From assembly GCA_937801655.1 (NCBI GenBank), contig CALMWC010000011.1, positions 60,571-124,570 on the forward strand: 64,000 nt of DNA, in the 5' to 3' direction. A program made the position numbers and the translations under genes. The DNA comes from an uncultured Gammaproteobacteria bacterium (GTDB lineage Bacteria; Pseudomonadota; Gammaproteobacteria; Steroidobacterales; UBA11654). The notes beneath the pieces are model-generated. The model worked only from the letters and a program-made list of their open reading frames with translations, was not told the origin of the DNA and made no database searches. This document shows, one piece after another, positions 9,132 to 16,942 of this stretch (position 1 is its first letter; each line of letters starts with the position of its first letter).

Positions 9132-11078
9132 TCAGTCTTGTATTCTTAGCTGCCTAAAAAAATCGAGAGACTGAGGATTAGCTAGAGCCTCAATATTTTT
9201 TATTTCATTGCCATTGATTGCGGCTTTTACTGAAAGCTCAGAAATTTTTCCACTTCTTGTTCTTGGTATATCTGGAACCAATGTTATTTTTTTAGGAACA
9301 TGTCTAGGGGTTGTATTTGCTTTGATTTCCTCTTTAATTTTTTTGATCAATTCTTCTGTCAATTGTTTATTTTCTTTTAAGATTATAAAGAGGGAAACAA
9401 AAGAGTCCTGATTATCTTCCTCATCAATCACAACTGATTCAAGTATATTTGGGAACTTTTCCAGTTGTCTATAAATCTCACCAGTCCCAATTCTTATTCC
9501 GCCTGAGTTTAGAGTTGCATCCGATCTACCAAATATAATAAGGCCACCATGATCTGTAAAAGATGCATAGTCTCCTTGCGCCCATACATTATTGTATTTT
9601 TTAAAATAGCTGTTTTTATATTTTTTATTATTTAAGTCATTAAAAAACCCTATTGGCATGGATGGAAATGATTGAGTGCAAACTAATTCACCTTTACTAC
9701 CTATGGCTGCTTCTTCCCCTGAGTCATTGAATATTTTTACGGCCATACCTAAACCTTTGGATTGAATCTCTCCTCTGTATACGGGTAAATTAGGATTGCC
9801 TAGTGCAAAGCATGAAATAATATCAGTACCACCAGAAATACTGGAGATCTGCGTATTGCTTTTTATGTTTTTTTCAATGTATTCAAAATGGTCTATTAGC
9901 AATGGAGATCCAGTGGAGAGAATGGTTTTGATGGAGCTTAAATCATTATGATTCTTGGGTTTATGCTTCTCCTTCATTAATGCACTTAGATATCTGGGAC
10001 TGACTCCAAAGATATTAATTTCTTCTTCTTCAGCAATTCTCCATAGATGATTGGGGTCTGGAAAAAAAGGTGATCCCTCATACAATATGATAGTGGCCTC
10101 ACTCGCTAAGGCGCTGACTAACCAATTCCACATCATCCAACCGCAGGTAGTAAAAAAGAAGATACGATCATTCTTTTTAATATTTGTATGAAGACGATGT
10201 TCTTTCAAATGTTGCAGTAGAGTGCCACCTGCACCATGGATAATGCATTTCGGTTTACCCGTTGTTCCTGATGAATACATTATAAAAAGAGGGTGATTGA
10301 ATGGGAGTGATTCGAATTCAAGATCATGATCATTAAGAAGGCAATCCTTAAAATTAATAATCTCAGGTATCGCATTGATTTCTTTTAATGGATTTTCTTG
10401 TACTAGGATTATTTGATTCAAGCTTTTGATTTTTTTATTCAGGCTTAAGATATTCTCAGTGAGATCAAAATATTTCCCACCGTATTGATACCCATCAACC
10501 GCAAATAGTATTTTTGGTTCTACTTGACCAATGCGATCAATAATTCCTTCAATACCAAAATCAGGAGAGCAGGAGGTCCAAATAGCACCAATGCTTGAAG
10601 TGGCAAGCATTGCAACAATTGTTTCAGGTCGATTGGTCATTACTGCACCAATTACATCACCTTTTTTAATACCAGATTTTTTAAGGAAGCCACTTAATTT
10701 AGAAACAGATGCATAGAGTTCTTGATAACTCATATCGAGTCGATTGCCATTCTCCTCTTTAAAGATGATCGCTGTTTCATCGTCTCTTCGTTTTAGCAGA
10801 TGATAAGCAAAATTTAATGTTGAACCTGGGAACCATTCATCATCCATAATATGATTAGCGCTTATAAGAGTTGCTTTAGGCACTGTTGTAAAGTTTACAT
10901 CGGAGTATTTCGCAAAAAGATTCCAAAAGTCAGTATTGTCTATTGTCGACCAAGTATGCAATTGCTCATAATTATCAAAGCTCAGACCATGATGCATCTT
11001 GAGGTAGCTAAGAAAATCAGACATCAGGCTGATTTCCTGATCACTTGGTTGCCAACTTACATGAGATTTTCCAGACAT
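9132..11078 (-). CDS. Acetoacetyl-CoA synthetase (acetoacetate-CoA ligase)
   Basis: 648 residues, the usual length of AACS. It has the N-terminal ACAS-type region with WNLFAKYSDV, the P-loop-like IMYSSGTTGKPKCIIHGAGG typical of AACS rather than plain acetyl-CoA synthetase, and the C-terminal catalytic Lys in RTRSGKISELS. It would activate acetoacetate with ATP and CoA. Acetoacetate is a common end product of homogentisate-type ring cleavage and of leucine or isoprenoid degradation, so this gene hints at the last step of the pathway. It heads a minus-strand unit whose upstream region, shared with metF, holds two operator copies. Confidence 0.93.
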   Translation of the reverse strand: MSGKSHVSWQPSDQEISLMSDFLSYLKMHHGLSFDNYEQLHTWSTIDNTDFWNLFAKYSDVNFTTVPKATLISANHIMDDEWFPGSTLNFAYHLLKRRDDETAIIFKEENGNRLDMSYQELYASVSKLSGFLKKSGIKKGDVIGAVMTNRPETIVAMLATSSIGAIWTSCSPDFGIEGIIDRIGQVEPKILFAVDGYQYGGKYFDLTENILSLNKKIKSLNQIILVQENPLKEINAIPEIINFKDCLLNDHDLEFESLPFNHPLFIMYSSGTTGKPKCIIHGAGGTLLQHLKEHRLHTNIKKNDRIFFFTTCGWMMWNWLVSALASEATIILYEGSPFFPDPNHLWRIAEEEEINIFGVSPRYLSALMKEKHKPKNHNDLSSIKTILSTGSPLLIDHFEYIEKNIKSNTQISSISGGTDIISCFALGNPNLPVYRGEIQSKGLGMAVKIFNDSGEEAAIGSKGELVCTQSFPSMPIGFFNDLNNKKYKNSYFKKYNNVWAQGDYASFTDHGGLIIFGRSDATLNSGGIRIGTGEIYRQLEKFPNILESVVIDEEDNQDSFVSLFIILKENKQLTEELIKKIKEEIKANTTPRHVPKKITLVPDIPRTRSGKISELSVKAAINGNEIKNIEALANPQSLDFFRQLRIQD

Positions 11079-11095
11079 ATTAAATAAAGTATGTG

Positions 11096-11111
11096 TTAAT
11101 CAGTTGATAAA
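11096..11111. promoter_or_regulatory. Weaker operator copy 2b
   Basis: TTAATCA-GT-TGATAAA, a 7-bp inverted repeat with one mismatch and the same 2-bp spacer as the stronger copies. It overlaps the -35 hexamer of the metF promoter, 22 bp before palindrome 2. The left arm matches the TTAATCA variant seen in copies 3 and 5. Confidence 0.5.
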
Positions 11112-11131
11112 TTAAAGAGAGATATTATAAT
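11104..11131 (+). promoter_or_regulatory. Strong sigma70 promoter for the metF unit
   Basis: TTGATA (11104-11109), a 16-bp spacer and a perfect TATAAT (11126-11131). The predicted start of transcription, near 11138, falls inside palindrome 2, while the -35 lies in copy 2b. A repressor on either site would occlude the promoter. Confidence 0.65.
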
Positions 11132-11133
11132 CT

Positions 11134-11153
11134 TATTTATCAACTGATAAATA
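11134..11153. promoter_or_regulatory. Palindromic operator copy 2
   Basis: A perfect 9-bp inverted repeat with a 2-bp spacer: TATTTATCA-AC-TGATAAATA. It sits 3 bp downstream of the TATAAT of the metF promoter and 13 bp before the metF start codon, in the divergent region shared with acetoacetyl-CoA synthetase. Confidence 0.75.
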
Positions 11154-11166
11154 GTAAATAATTAAT

Positions 11167-12054
11167 ATGGTATCTTTTTCTTTAGAATATTTTCCACCGA
11201 AAGTGGAAACAGATAAAACTGATCTGATAGAGCAGGCTGAGGTCATGTCTTTTTATAAACCTCTTTATATGAGTATTACCCATAGCTTCAATTCTGTGGG
11301 CACTAACAATACATTGGATATTGCTCAAAAAATATCATCTAGAATCAATACTTCAGTGATACCGCATATGACTTGTGCTAGGTATTCAAAAGAAGCCATG
11401 ATATCCATGGCGAATGATTATTCCAATATAGGGATCAGCTCTGTTGTAGCTCTTAGAGGCGATGGAAATTCTGAATACTCCCAATTGGATAGATACAACG
11501 ATGCAAAAGAATTCACTCAGGCTCTATCAAATAAGTTTTCATTCAAAATACTCACTGCTGGATATCCTGAAGGTCATCCTGAATCAATCAGTCAAGAAGC
11601 CGATATGCTTTATTTAAAAGAAAAATGTGTTGCTGGTGCCGATGAAATAATTACACAATGGTTTTTTAATAATGAAGATTTTCTAAAGTATAGAGACAAT
11701 GTTAATGCCTTTGGTATAGATAAACCTATTGCGGCTGGAATACTGCCCATCAGCGATTTTGAAAAAGTTAAAAAATTTGCAAAAGTATGTGGAGCAAGAA
11801 TACCTCAGTCATTGGAGCAGAAATTTTCTTCAATCAGAGAGAATGATTATCAGGGCATAGAAGAATTAGGACAAAGCATTGCTATTGATCAAATTGAGAA
11901 TTTAAAAAAAGAAGGCGTTGACAATTTTCACCTCTACACACTCAATAGAAAAAAATTAACACAAGATATTATTCATCATTTTAAAAAGCCGATTAACCCT
12001 CAAACTAAACATAATAATGAAGGCTTACTAAAAAATAATAGGAAAGCGTCTTAG
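11167..12054 (+). CDS. metF: Methylenetetrahydrofolate reductase (MetF family)
   Basis: 295 residues, the normal bacterial MetF length, a TIM barrel using FAD. The N-terminal FSLEYFPPK is the family signature (FEFFPPK), followed by PHMTCARYSKE, VVALRGDG and the FAD/folate-contact stretch AGADEIITQWFFN. It interconverts 5,10-methylene- and 5-methyl-tetrahydrofolate. As a housekeeping gene it would serve methionine synthesis, but here it is the first gene of a catabolic unit with two operator copies in its promoter. In sphingomonads metF sits with folate-dependent O-demethylases and runs in the reverse direction, and a similar job is plausible here. No clear ribosome site precedes the ATG, which follows an AT-rich leader. 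Confidence 0.9.
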   Translation: MVSFSLEYFPPKVETDKTDLIEQAEVMSFYKPLYMSITHSFNSVGTNNTLDIAQKISSRINTSVIPHMTCARYSKEAMISMANDYSNIGISSVVALRGDGNSEYSQLDRYNDAKEFTQALSNKFSFKILTAGYPEGHPESISQEADMLYLKEKCVAGADEIITQWFFNNEDFLKYRDNVNAFGIDKPIAAGILPISDFEKVKKFAKVCGARIPQSLEQKFSSIRENDYQGIEELGQSIAIDQIENLKKEGVDNFHLYTLNRKKLTQDIIHHFKKPINPQTKHNNEGLLKNNRKAS

Positions 12055-12107
12055 ACATTGTGAAGCTTATTAATATAAGATAGATTCTGTTAATAAAAAG
12101 GGTAAAT

Positions 12108-12665
12108 ATGGCTAAACCACAACCACAGATGAAGAGAATTGAGCGAGAGCAACTTCCTGATAATATGAAGAGGGGTTGGGATCAGGCTACAGAACTGACA
12201 GGAGATGCAACATTTGTTGAGGTTTCAGGAAATAATCCTGCTGTATATGAGTGGTATTTTAAGGATTTCTATAAAAAACTTTTTTACTCTGGTCGATTTG
12301 AAAAAACATTGGTGGAATTAGTTAGGTTGAGATTAGCCAACCTCCATGGATGTGCTTTTTGCAATAAGGGTGATACCGTTCATGCTTTAGAATCAGGAGT
12401 CTCCCAAGATCAAATTAACGCACTTAATAATTATGAAAATGGACCCTTTACCTCAAGAGAGAAAGGCGCATTGGAATTGGCTGACCAGATGGTTTTAACT
12501 AATACTCAAGGGACATTGGATTCACCCTTGTATAAAAAGTTAAAATTAGATTTTAGTGATGGTGAGCTTTATGAGCTTGGAATGATTATGGCTGTACTCA
12601 TAGGCGTTGCTAAATTCACTTTTGTTTTTGATTTAGTTGAAAAAGAAGATTATTGTCAATTTTAG
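12108..12665 (+). CDS. Carboxymuconolactone decarboxylase/AhpD-like protein
   Basis: 185 residues. The core ELVRLRLANLHGCAFCNKGDTVHALESG contains the CxxC...H signature of the CMD/AhpD fold (HGCAFCNKGDTVH). CMD-fold proteins either decarboxylate gamma-carboxymuconolactone or act as thiol-dependent peroxidases; the CxxC favours an AhpD-like redox role, but many members in catabolic clusters remain unassigned. It has no signal peptide and follows metF by 53 bp, with GGG upstream of the ATG as ribosome site, and is followed 9 bp later by a DUF1838 gene. Confidence 0.87.
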   Translation: MAKPQPQMKRIEREQLPDNMKRGWDQATELTGDATFVEVSGNNPAVYEWYFKDFYKKLFYSGRFEKTLVELVRLRLANLHGCAFCNKGDTVHALESGVSQDQINALNNYENGPFTSREKGALELADQMVLTNTQGTLDSPLYKKLKLDFSDGELYELGMIMAVLIGVAKFTFVFDLVEKEDYCQF

Positions 12666-12674
12666 GAATAAAGA

Positions 12675-13460
12675 ATGAATCGACGTGACTTATTAACCGG
12701 TAAATATGGCCAAGGCAAGCTTGATCTTAAAAACTCAAAAGACAGCTTATACGCCTATGCAAAATTGTTGGGGTCGACAAATAATGCAATGGTTCATTAC
12801 AGTTTGGAGGGTACGATTTTTGCATACTTACCGAATGGAGCTCAAAAGTTGATTGGATTTCAGGCAATACTCAAGGGTGTTTGGGAAAAGATAGATGAGG
12901 ATTCCTATAGTTATAAGTTATTTGAATCTGGTTTCTTTCATCACTTGGATTCAAAAAACTATATCGAGACATTTGATAACCCCATTACTAATAAAAAAAA
13001 TCAACTATCGAATATTAAAGGTGGTCCCTATAAGACTGTCATCAAGCCAAGGCAACTTGATTGGGTTATTTCTGGTAACGATGTATGGATCCAAGAGCCA
13101 AAGACTAGGATGGGTCACTTTGGTGTTTCGGAGTCCACTAATCAAGACAAGCAGACGTCATTTGCAAACACTATTTTTAAAGGAAAGATCTCGGAGTTGA
13201 ATGATGAATCCTCCATTGCTTCATCAATTATGACTTATAATTACATCAGTCCATGGTATCCATTTTTTGAAATGGATGATGTGGATGGAAAGATGTACTG
13301 GCAAGCTGTAGGAAAGAAAATACAATCATGGTTCGATGTTCCTAAATCGATGAAGACATTTTTGAAAGCGAAGCAAAAAAATTATTTTGAGTCCACCAAT
13401 CCATGGTCTGAACCAACAAGTACCTTAAAGCATTTTAGAGAAAATAATAAACAAAAGTAA
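12675..13460 (+). CDS. DUF1838 protein, apparently without signal peptide
   Basis: 261 residues. It aligns by eye with the next gene: MVHYSLEGTIFAYLPNG / MVHIYYHGTIFGMTPDE, then AILKGVW / GVLKGVW, NPITNKKNQ / NPFTGELNR, GGPYKTVIKPR / GGPFDRVIKPD and SPWYPFFEMDD / TSWYPFFLMGQ. DUF1838 (Pfam) has no established function. It opens MNRRDLLTGKYGQG: an RR motif as in Tat signals but no hydrophobic stretch after it, so export is unlikely or the signal is degenerate. An AGGA ribosome site precedes the ATG. Its stop overlaps the start of the next gene (TAATG), so the two are coupled. Confidence 0.85.
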   Translation: MNRRDLLTGKYGQGKLDLKNSKDSLYAYAKLLGSTNNAMVHYSLEGTIFAYLPNGAQKLIGFQAILKGVWEKIDEDSYSYKLFESGFFHHLDSKNYIETFDNPITNKKNQLSNIKGGPYKTVIKPRQLDWVISGNDVWIQEPKTRMGHFGVSESTNQDKQTSFANTIFKGKISELNDESSIASSIMTYNYISPWYPFFEMDDVDGKMYWQAVGKKIQSWFDVPKSMKTFLKAKQKNYFESTNPWSEPTSTLKHFRENNKQK

Positions 13461-14338
13461 TGCCTATAAAAAAACAAATGAATAGAAGAGAAATAATTGG
13501 TGGAATAGGCGCTATAGCTGCTTCACCGTTTGTATCTGGTCAGGAATTAAATTTTATTGACAGAGGCATCAATTTAAATGATCCAATACAAAATGCCCTA
13601 GCTTATGCCAAGCTTATTGGTACCAGTGCAAGAAGTATGGTGCATATATATTATCACGGTACAATTTTTGGTATGACACCAGATGAGGGCGTTAAGCCAA
13701 TGATTGGGCTTACGGGAGTTTTGAAGGGTGTTTGGAAACCTTGGGTGGATAATGGTTTTTACTATACACTTTATGACTGTGGTTACTTTATGGATTTAAA
13801 GACAGGAGCACCTGTTGAAGAATTCGAAAACCCTTTTACTGGCGAACTCAATCGACCTGTGAAAATTATTGGAGGTCCATTTGATCGTGTGATCAAACCT
13901 GATTTAAGACCCTTTAAGTCAAGAGGGGATGACTTGTGGTTAGAAGAGCCCGCGTATCTTAATTTTGTTAATAAGCTTGACCCAAAAATATGGAAAAAAG
14001 CTTCCACTGGAGAGAAATTAAGCTTCCTTTATGTTGAAACCTATCATGGCAAAGTCTCAGATTTAGCTAATCCTGAGTTTGATAGTGTCCCTATGACCAT
14101 CACTTCAACTCATAATACAAGTTGGTATCCATTTTTTCTTATGGGACAAAGGCCAGGAGGCCATTACTGGCAGTCTGTTGGGAAGAAAGTTGAGAATCTT
14201 GAAGTCGATGTGCCTCCAATTCTTATAAACTACATCGAAAAAGAGTCACCCGGTTACTTCGAATCAGAAAGACCTTGGAAGAAAAGAACTGGTACATTCC
14301 AAGCTTATAAAAACCAAAGACAACCGATTAAAGATTGA
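13460..14338 (+). CDS. DUF1838 protein, probably Tat-exported
   Basis: 292 residues. The N-terminus MNRREIIGGIGAIAASPFVSGQE has twin arginines, a short hydrophobic run and a likely cleavage site, so it is probably exported folded to the periplasm. The start at 13460 overlaps the previous stop; an internal ATG seven codons in (MNRREII) would give a tidier signal. The body matches the previous gene in the motifs listed there. Tat export usually implies a cofactor or a need to fold in the cytoplasm. It is the last gene of the metF unit and converges on the exported FAD oxidase gene, 8 bp away. The function is unknown; the context suggests a periplasmic oxidation step. Confidence 0.88.
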   Translation: MPIKKQMNRREIIGGIGAIAASPFVSGQELNFIDRGINLNDPIQNALAYAKLIGTSARSMVHIYYHGTIFGMTPDEGVKPMIGLTGVLKGVWKPWVDNGFYYTLYDCGYFMDLKTGAPVEEFENPFTGELNRPVKIIGGPFDRVIKPDLRPFKSRGDDLWLEEPAYLNFVNKLDPKIWKKASTGEKLSFLYVETYHGKVSDLANPEFDSVPMTITSTHNTSWYPFFLMGQRPGGHYWQSVGKKVENLEVDVPPILINYIEKESPGYFESERPWKKRTGTFQAYKNQRQPIKD

Positions 14339-14346
14339 TCCCAATT

Positions 14347-15834
14347 TTAAACAGATGGTCGTATATTTGAGTTCAGCCGGAATAAATTATTTGGGTCATA
14401 TTGATTCTTAATCTGAACCAAACGTTCATAGTTACCTAGATAATTTCGATTGACTTGCTCTTGATTTTCTGTGAATTCATCATTGCTGTAAAAGCCATCG
14501 GTATATTGTTCTACTTTTTTCCAATAAGATCTGGACCATTTAATATGTGGTGCGGTATCAACTCCCTGAATCCAAAAAGAACCCGTGACTAAGTTATTAC
14601 TTGCATACCTATGTGGAAATGCTGTGGCATTTGATGGCACATCATTGATCGCACCACCTGAGTGTTGAAAAAATGCCATACTACCTCTTTCAGGATGAGC
14701 AACCAAATTATCCACCAATGTATCAATAAGACCATCACTAACATTGACAGTGAACCCACCTTTTAAGTATTGAGATCTTCCTCTTGGATCATCATCATCA
14801 CCACTTTTTTGTAGTTCAACGTAATCGATAGGTTTGATGTCATCCTTAGCAGTTCCTGCTTGATAAAGGGGTCTTAGAATTTCTTCAGCATCTTTTTTTG
14901 GTCCTGAGTAACAAACATCAATATAGACTGTACTTCCATATCCTCCAGGAGGAGCAAAGACAACCGGATCATAATACAGATCTCTAGAACAATTCATAGA
15001 ATGCTCACCATAGAATTTTAATATTTGTTTAGCTTCTGAGAATGGATAAGTAATTCTTCCACCAATCACTTCTCTCTCCATAGAATGCAATTCAAATTCA
15101 AATGTTGTGACAATACCAAAATTTCCTCCGCCACCTCTGATAGCCCAAAATAGATCACTATTTTCCATTTCACTTGCGTATTGTAATTTCCCATCAGCAG
15201 TCACAATCTCAACACTTTTGATATTATCAAGAGTTAATCCAAATTTTCGACCTAGACGTCCAAATCCACCTCCTAGACTAAGCCCACCAATGCCAGTATG
15301 AGATACTGTTCCAGCAGTTGTACCCAATCCATATGGCAATGCTGCAGCATCTAATTCACCAAGCCAGGATCCCCCCTTCATAAAGATTCTTTTATTGTTG
15401 ACATCAACTCTGGATCCTCTTAGAGGAGAGAGATCAATCATTAATCCATCGTTGCATGTTCCTTTTCCTGAAACACTATGTCCACCGCATTTTACAGCGA
15501 CTAGTAGTGCATTTTCTCTTGCAAAATTAACTGCTTTTTGAACATCCTGATCGCTTGCACATTGAGCAATGAGCGCAGGGTTTTTATCAATACTCCTATT
15601 CCTCACCAATCGTGCAATGTTGTATTGATCATCATCAGCTAATAAGAGTTTGCCCTCTAAGCTTTTTTTAAAATCAAGAATATCTGTCTTTTTAATAGCA
15701 ATAAAATTACCATCACCAGTGATAACCCTTAATTCATTGGGTATACTTCCATCATGTGTAAAGCCTTCCCAAGCTGGGTAGGAGGCTGCTAATACTGCAA
15801 TTCCAGCTGATTTAACAAATGTTCTTCTTTTCAT
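14347..15834 (-). CDS. Tat-exported FAD-binding oxidase (PCMH, berberine-bridge type)
   Basis: 495 residues. It starts MKRRTFVKSAGIAVLAASYPAWEG, a Tat-like signal. The PCMH FAD domain follows, with KCGGHSVSGKGTCNDG; the His there is the usual 8-alpha covalent FAD ligand. In GTVSHTGIGGLSLGGGFG the second, Cys, ligand of bicovalent enzymes is absent, so FAD is probably held by His alone. The C-terminal YDPNNLFRLNSNI is the BBE-domain ending. Such enzymes oxidise alcohols, phenols or amines using oxygen or another acceptor. The paralogue at 26080 has the same design. Operator copy 3 and a promoter lie just upstream. Confidence 0.92.
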   Translation of the reverse strand: MKRRTFVKSAGIAVLAASYPAWEGFTHDGSIPNELRVITGDGNFIAIKKTDILDFKKSLEGKLLLADDDQYNIARLVRNRSIDKNPALIAQCASDQDVQKAVNFARENALLVAVKCGGHSVSGKGTCNDGLMIDLSPLRGSRVDVNNKRIFMKGGSWLGELDAAALPYGLGTTAGTVSHTGIGGLSLGGGFGRLGRKFGLTLDNIKSVEIVTADGKLQYASEMENSDLFWAIRGGGGNFGIVTTFEFELHSMEREVIGGRITYPFSEAKQILKFYGEHSMNCSRDLYYDPVVFAPPGGYGSTVYIDVCYSGPKKDAEEILRPLYQAGTAKDDIKPIDYVELQKSGDDDDPRGRSQYLKGGFTVNVSDGLIDTLVDNLVAHPERGSMAFFQHSGGAINDVPSNATAFPHRYASNNLVTGSFWIQGVDTAPHIKWSRSYWKKVEQYTDGFYSNDEFTENQEQVNRNYLGNYERLVQIKNQYDPNNLFRLNSNIRPSV

Positions 15835-15873
15835 AATTATTGTAGTTTTGATAAAAAAATTAGGTATTGGTTT

Positions 15874-15902
15874 ATTTTAAAAGTTTAATCCTTATTAATC
15901 AA
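15874..15902 (-). promoter_or_regulatory. Putative sigma70 promoter for the FAD oxidase
   Basis: On the minus strand TTGATT (15902-15897), a 17-bp spacer and TAAAAT (15879-15874), followed 39 bp later by the ATG. The -35 hexamer is embedded in one arm of operator copy 3. The same TTGATT-AATAAG arrangement recurs at the paralogue's promoter near 27650. Confidence 0.55.
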
Positions 15903-15918
15903 ATGATAAATAAGGATT
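15887..15918. promoter_or_regulatory. Palindromic operator copy 3
   Basis: The longest copy: AATCCTTATTAATCA-AA-TGATAAATAAGGATT, arms of 15 bp with one mismatch. The central 24 bp are identical to copy 5 at 27643. It lies in the 95-bp gap between the FAD oxidase and the cupin gene, upstream of the oxidase. Confidence 0.78.
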
Positions 15919-15929
15919 CATTGTTCAGT

Positions 15930-16895
15930 TCATTCTATAACAATTGATGCCTTAATGGGTCCACTTCCTATAGTAGTTCCTTTTCCATATTGAATCTCCA
16001 ACCATGTTACACCTAATTTTGTAAGTTCATTATTACCCCAATTCCAAATACTCATTGGTGATTGAGTGATGAGGAAATCTTTTTTTGCTTGAGTTGTATT
16101 GATTCTATTATTGTCATCATCAATTATATCTATATTCATGTCACCCGATAATATATATAAAAAGCGATAACCCGATTCGTTGTAGCTTTTGAGATTCTTT
16201 ATTGGATGAGACCAACCTGCAGGAGCATACCTGAGTTTTGCAGTAAAACCTTTTTTAGTATGATCACTTAACCATTTAACAAAGACTCCTGATAGTTCAT
16301 TATCTTCTTCCCATTCCATAATATTAGTGTCAGATGTATGCTGAAAGTTAGCTGAGAAAAATTCCTCCACTGATTTCCATTCTTCACTGTAAGAGCGATT
16401 TTCTGGATTTAATGAGACGGTTTTCCCAGATTCATAAAATAATAATTGGGTTGATGGAGGAGTTACAATTTGTTTTTCCATCACGTCAGCACGATTACCA
16501 TGGATACTATAAGCAGGACGATCCATAAAAGTTCCAGGCCTCATATTCATAAGAGTTCCTTTCTTTTGATTCGGGCTGATAAACTCAAAAAGTGGGAAAT
16601 CTCCATCCAGTACATAACCCCATTCATGGAATGTATGATAATGGGCTTCAGTGCCATCGGCGCTCCATCCTGGATTAAATTTTACGTATAATAAATTTCC
16701 ACCACCCTTTAATGAAAATAATAGTTTTCCATTGGTTGTTTCTTTATTGCCCATTCTGAATCTTTCATCCCATGGCAATTGATTAACATCGGTGATTTCT
16801 ATGATTGCATTCGCATTCTGGATACTAGCAATAGTAAAACTTAAGAAGGCTAGTAATAAATATTTTTTTAAAGCGAAATACCTAATTTTTTTCAT
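15930..16895 (-). CDS. Exported double-cupin protein
   Basis: 321 residues. The N-terminal KKYLLLAFLSFTIASIQNANA is a Sec signal peptide. Two cupin-like halves follow: one with GTEAHYHTFHEWGYVLDGDFPLFEF (metal-type His pair near residue 85) and one with GWSHPIKNLKSYNESGYRFLYILSGDMNIDI, whose metal ligands look incomplete. The length fits a bicupin. Exported cupins in catabolic clusters may be dioxygenases, isomerases or simple binding proteins, and I cannot choose. It lies between two exported flavoprotein genes and has its own start, 47 bp from the FAD dehydrogenase stop, so it may be cotranscribed with that upstream gene. Confidence 0.8.
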   Translation of the reverse strand: MKKIRYFALKKYLLLAFLSFTIASIQNANAIIEITDVNQLPWDERFRMGNKETTNGKLLFSLKGGGNLLYVKFNPGWSADGTEAHYHTFHEWGYVLDGDFPLFEFISPNQKKGTLMNMRPGTFMDRPAYSIHGNRADVMEKQIVTPPSTQLLFYESGKTVSLNPENRSYSEEWKSVEEFFSANFQHTSDTNIMEWEEDNELSGVFVKWLSDHTKKGFTAKLRYAPAGWSHPIKNLKSYNESGYRFLYILSGDMNIDIIDDDNNRINTTQAKKDFLITQSPMSIWNWGNNELTKLGVTWLEIQYGKGTTIGSGPIKASIVIE

Positions 16896-16942
16896 TCAAA
16901 ACTCCATCCATGTCATTAAACACAACTAATCAAATTAATCTG

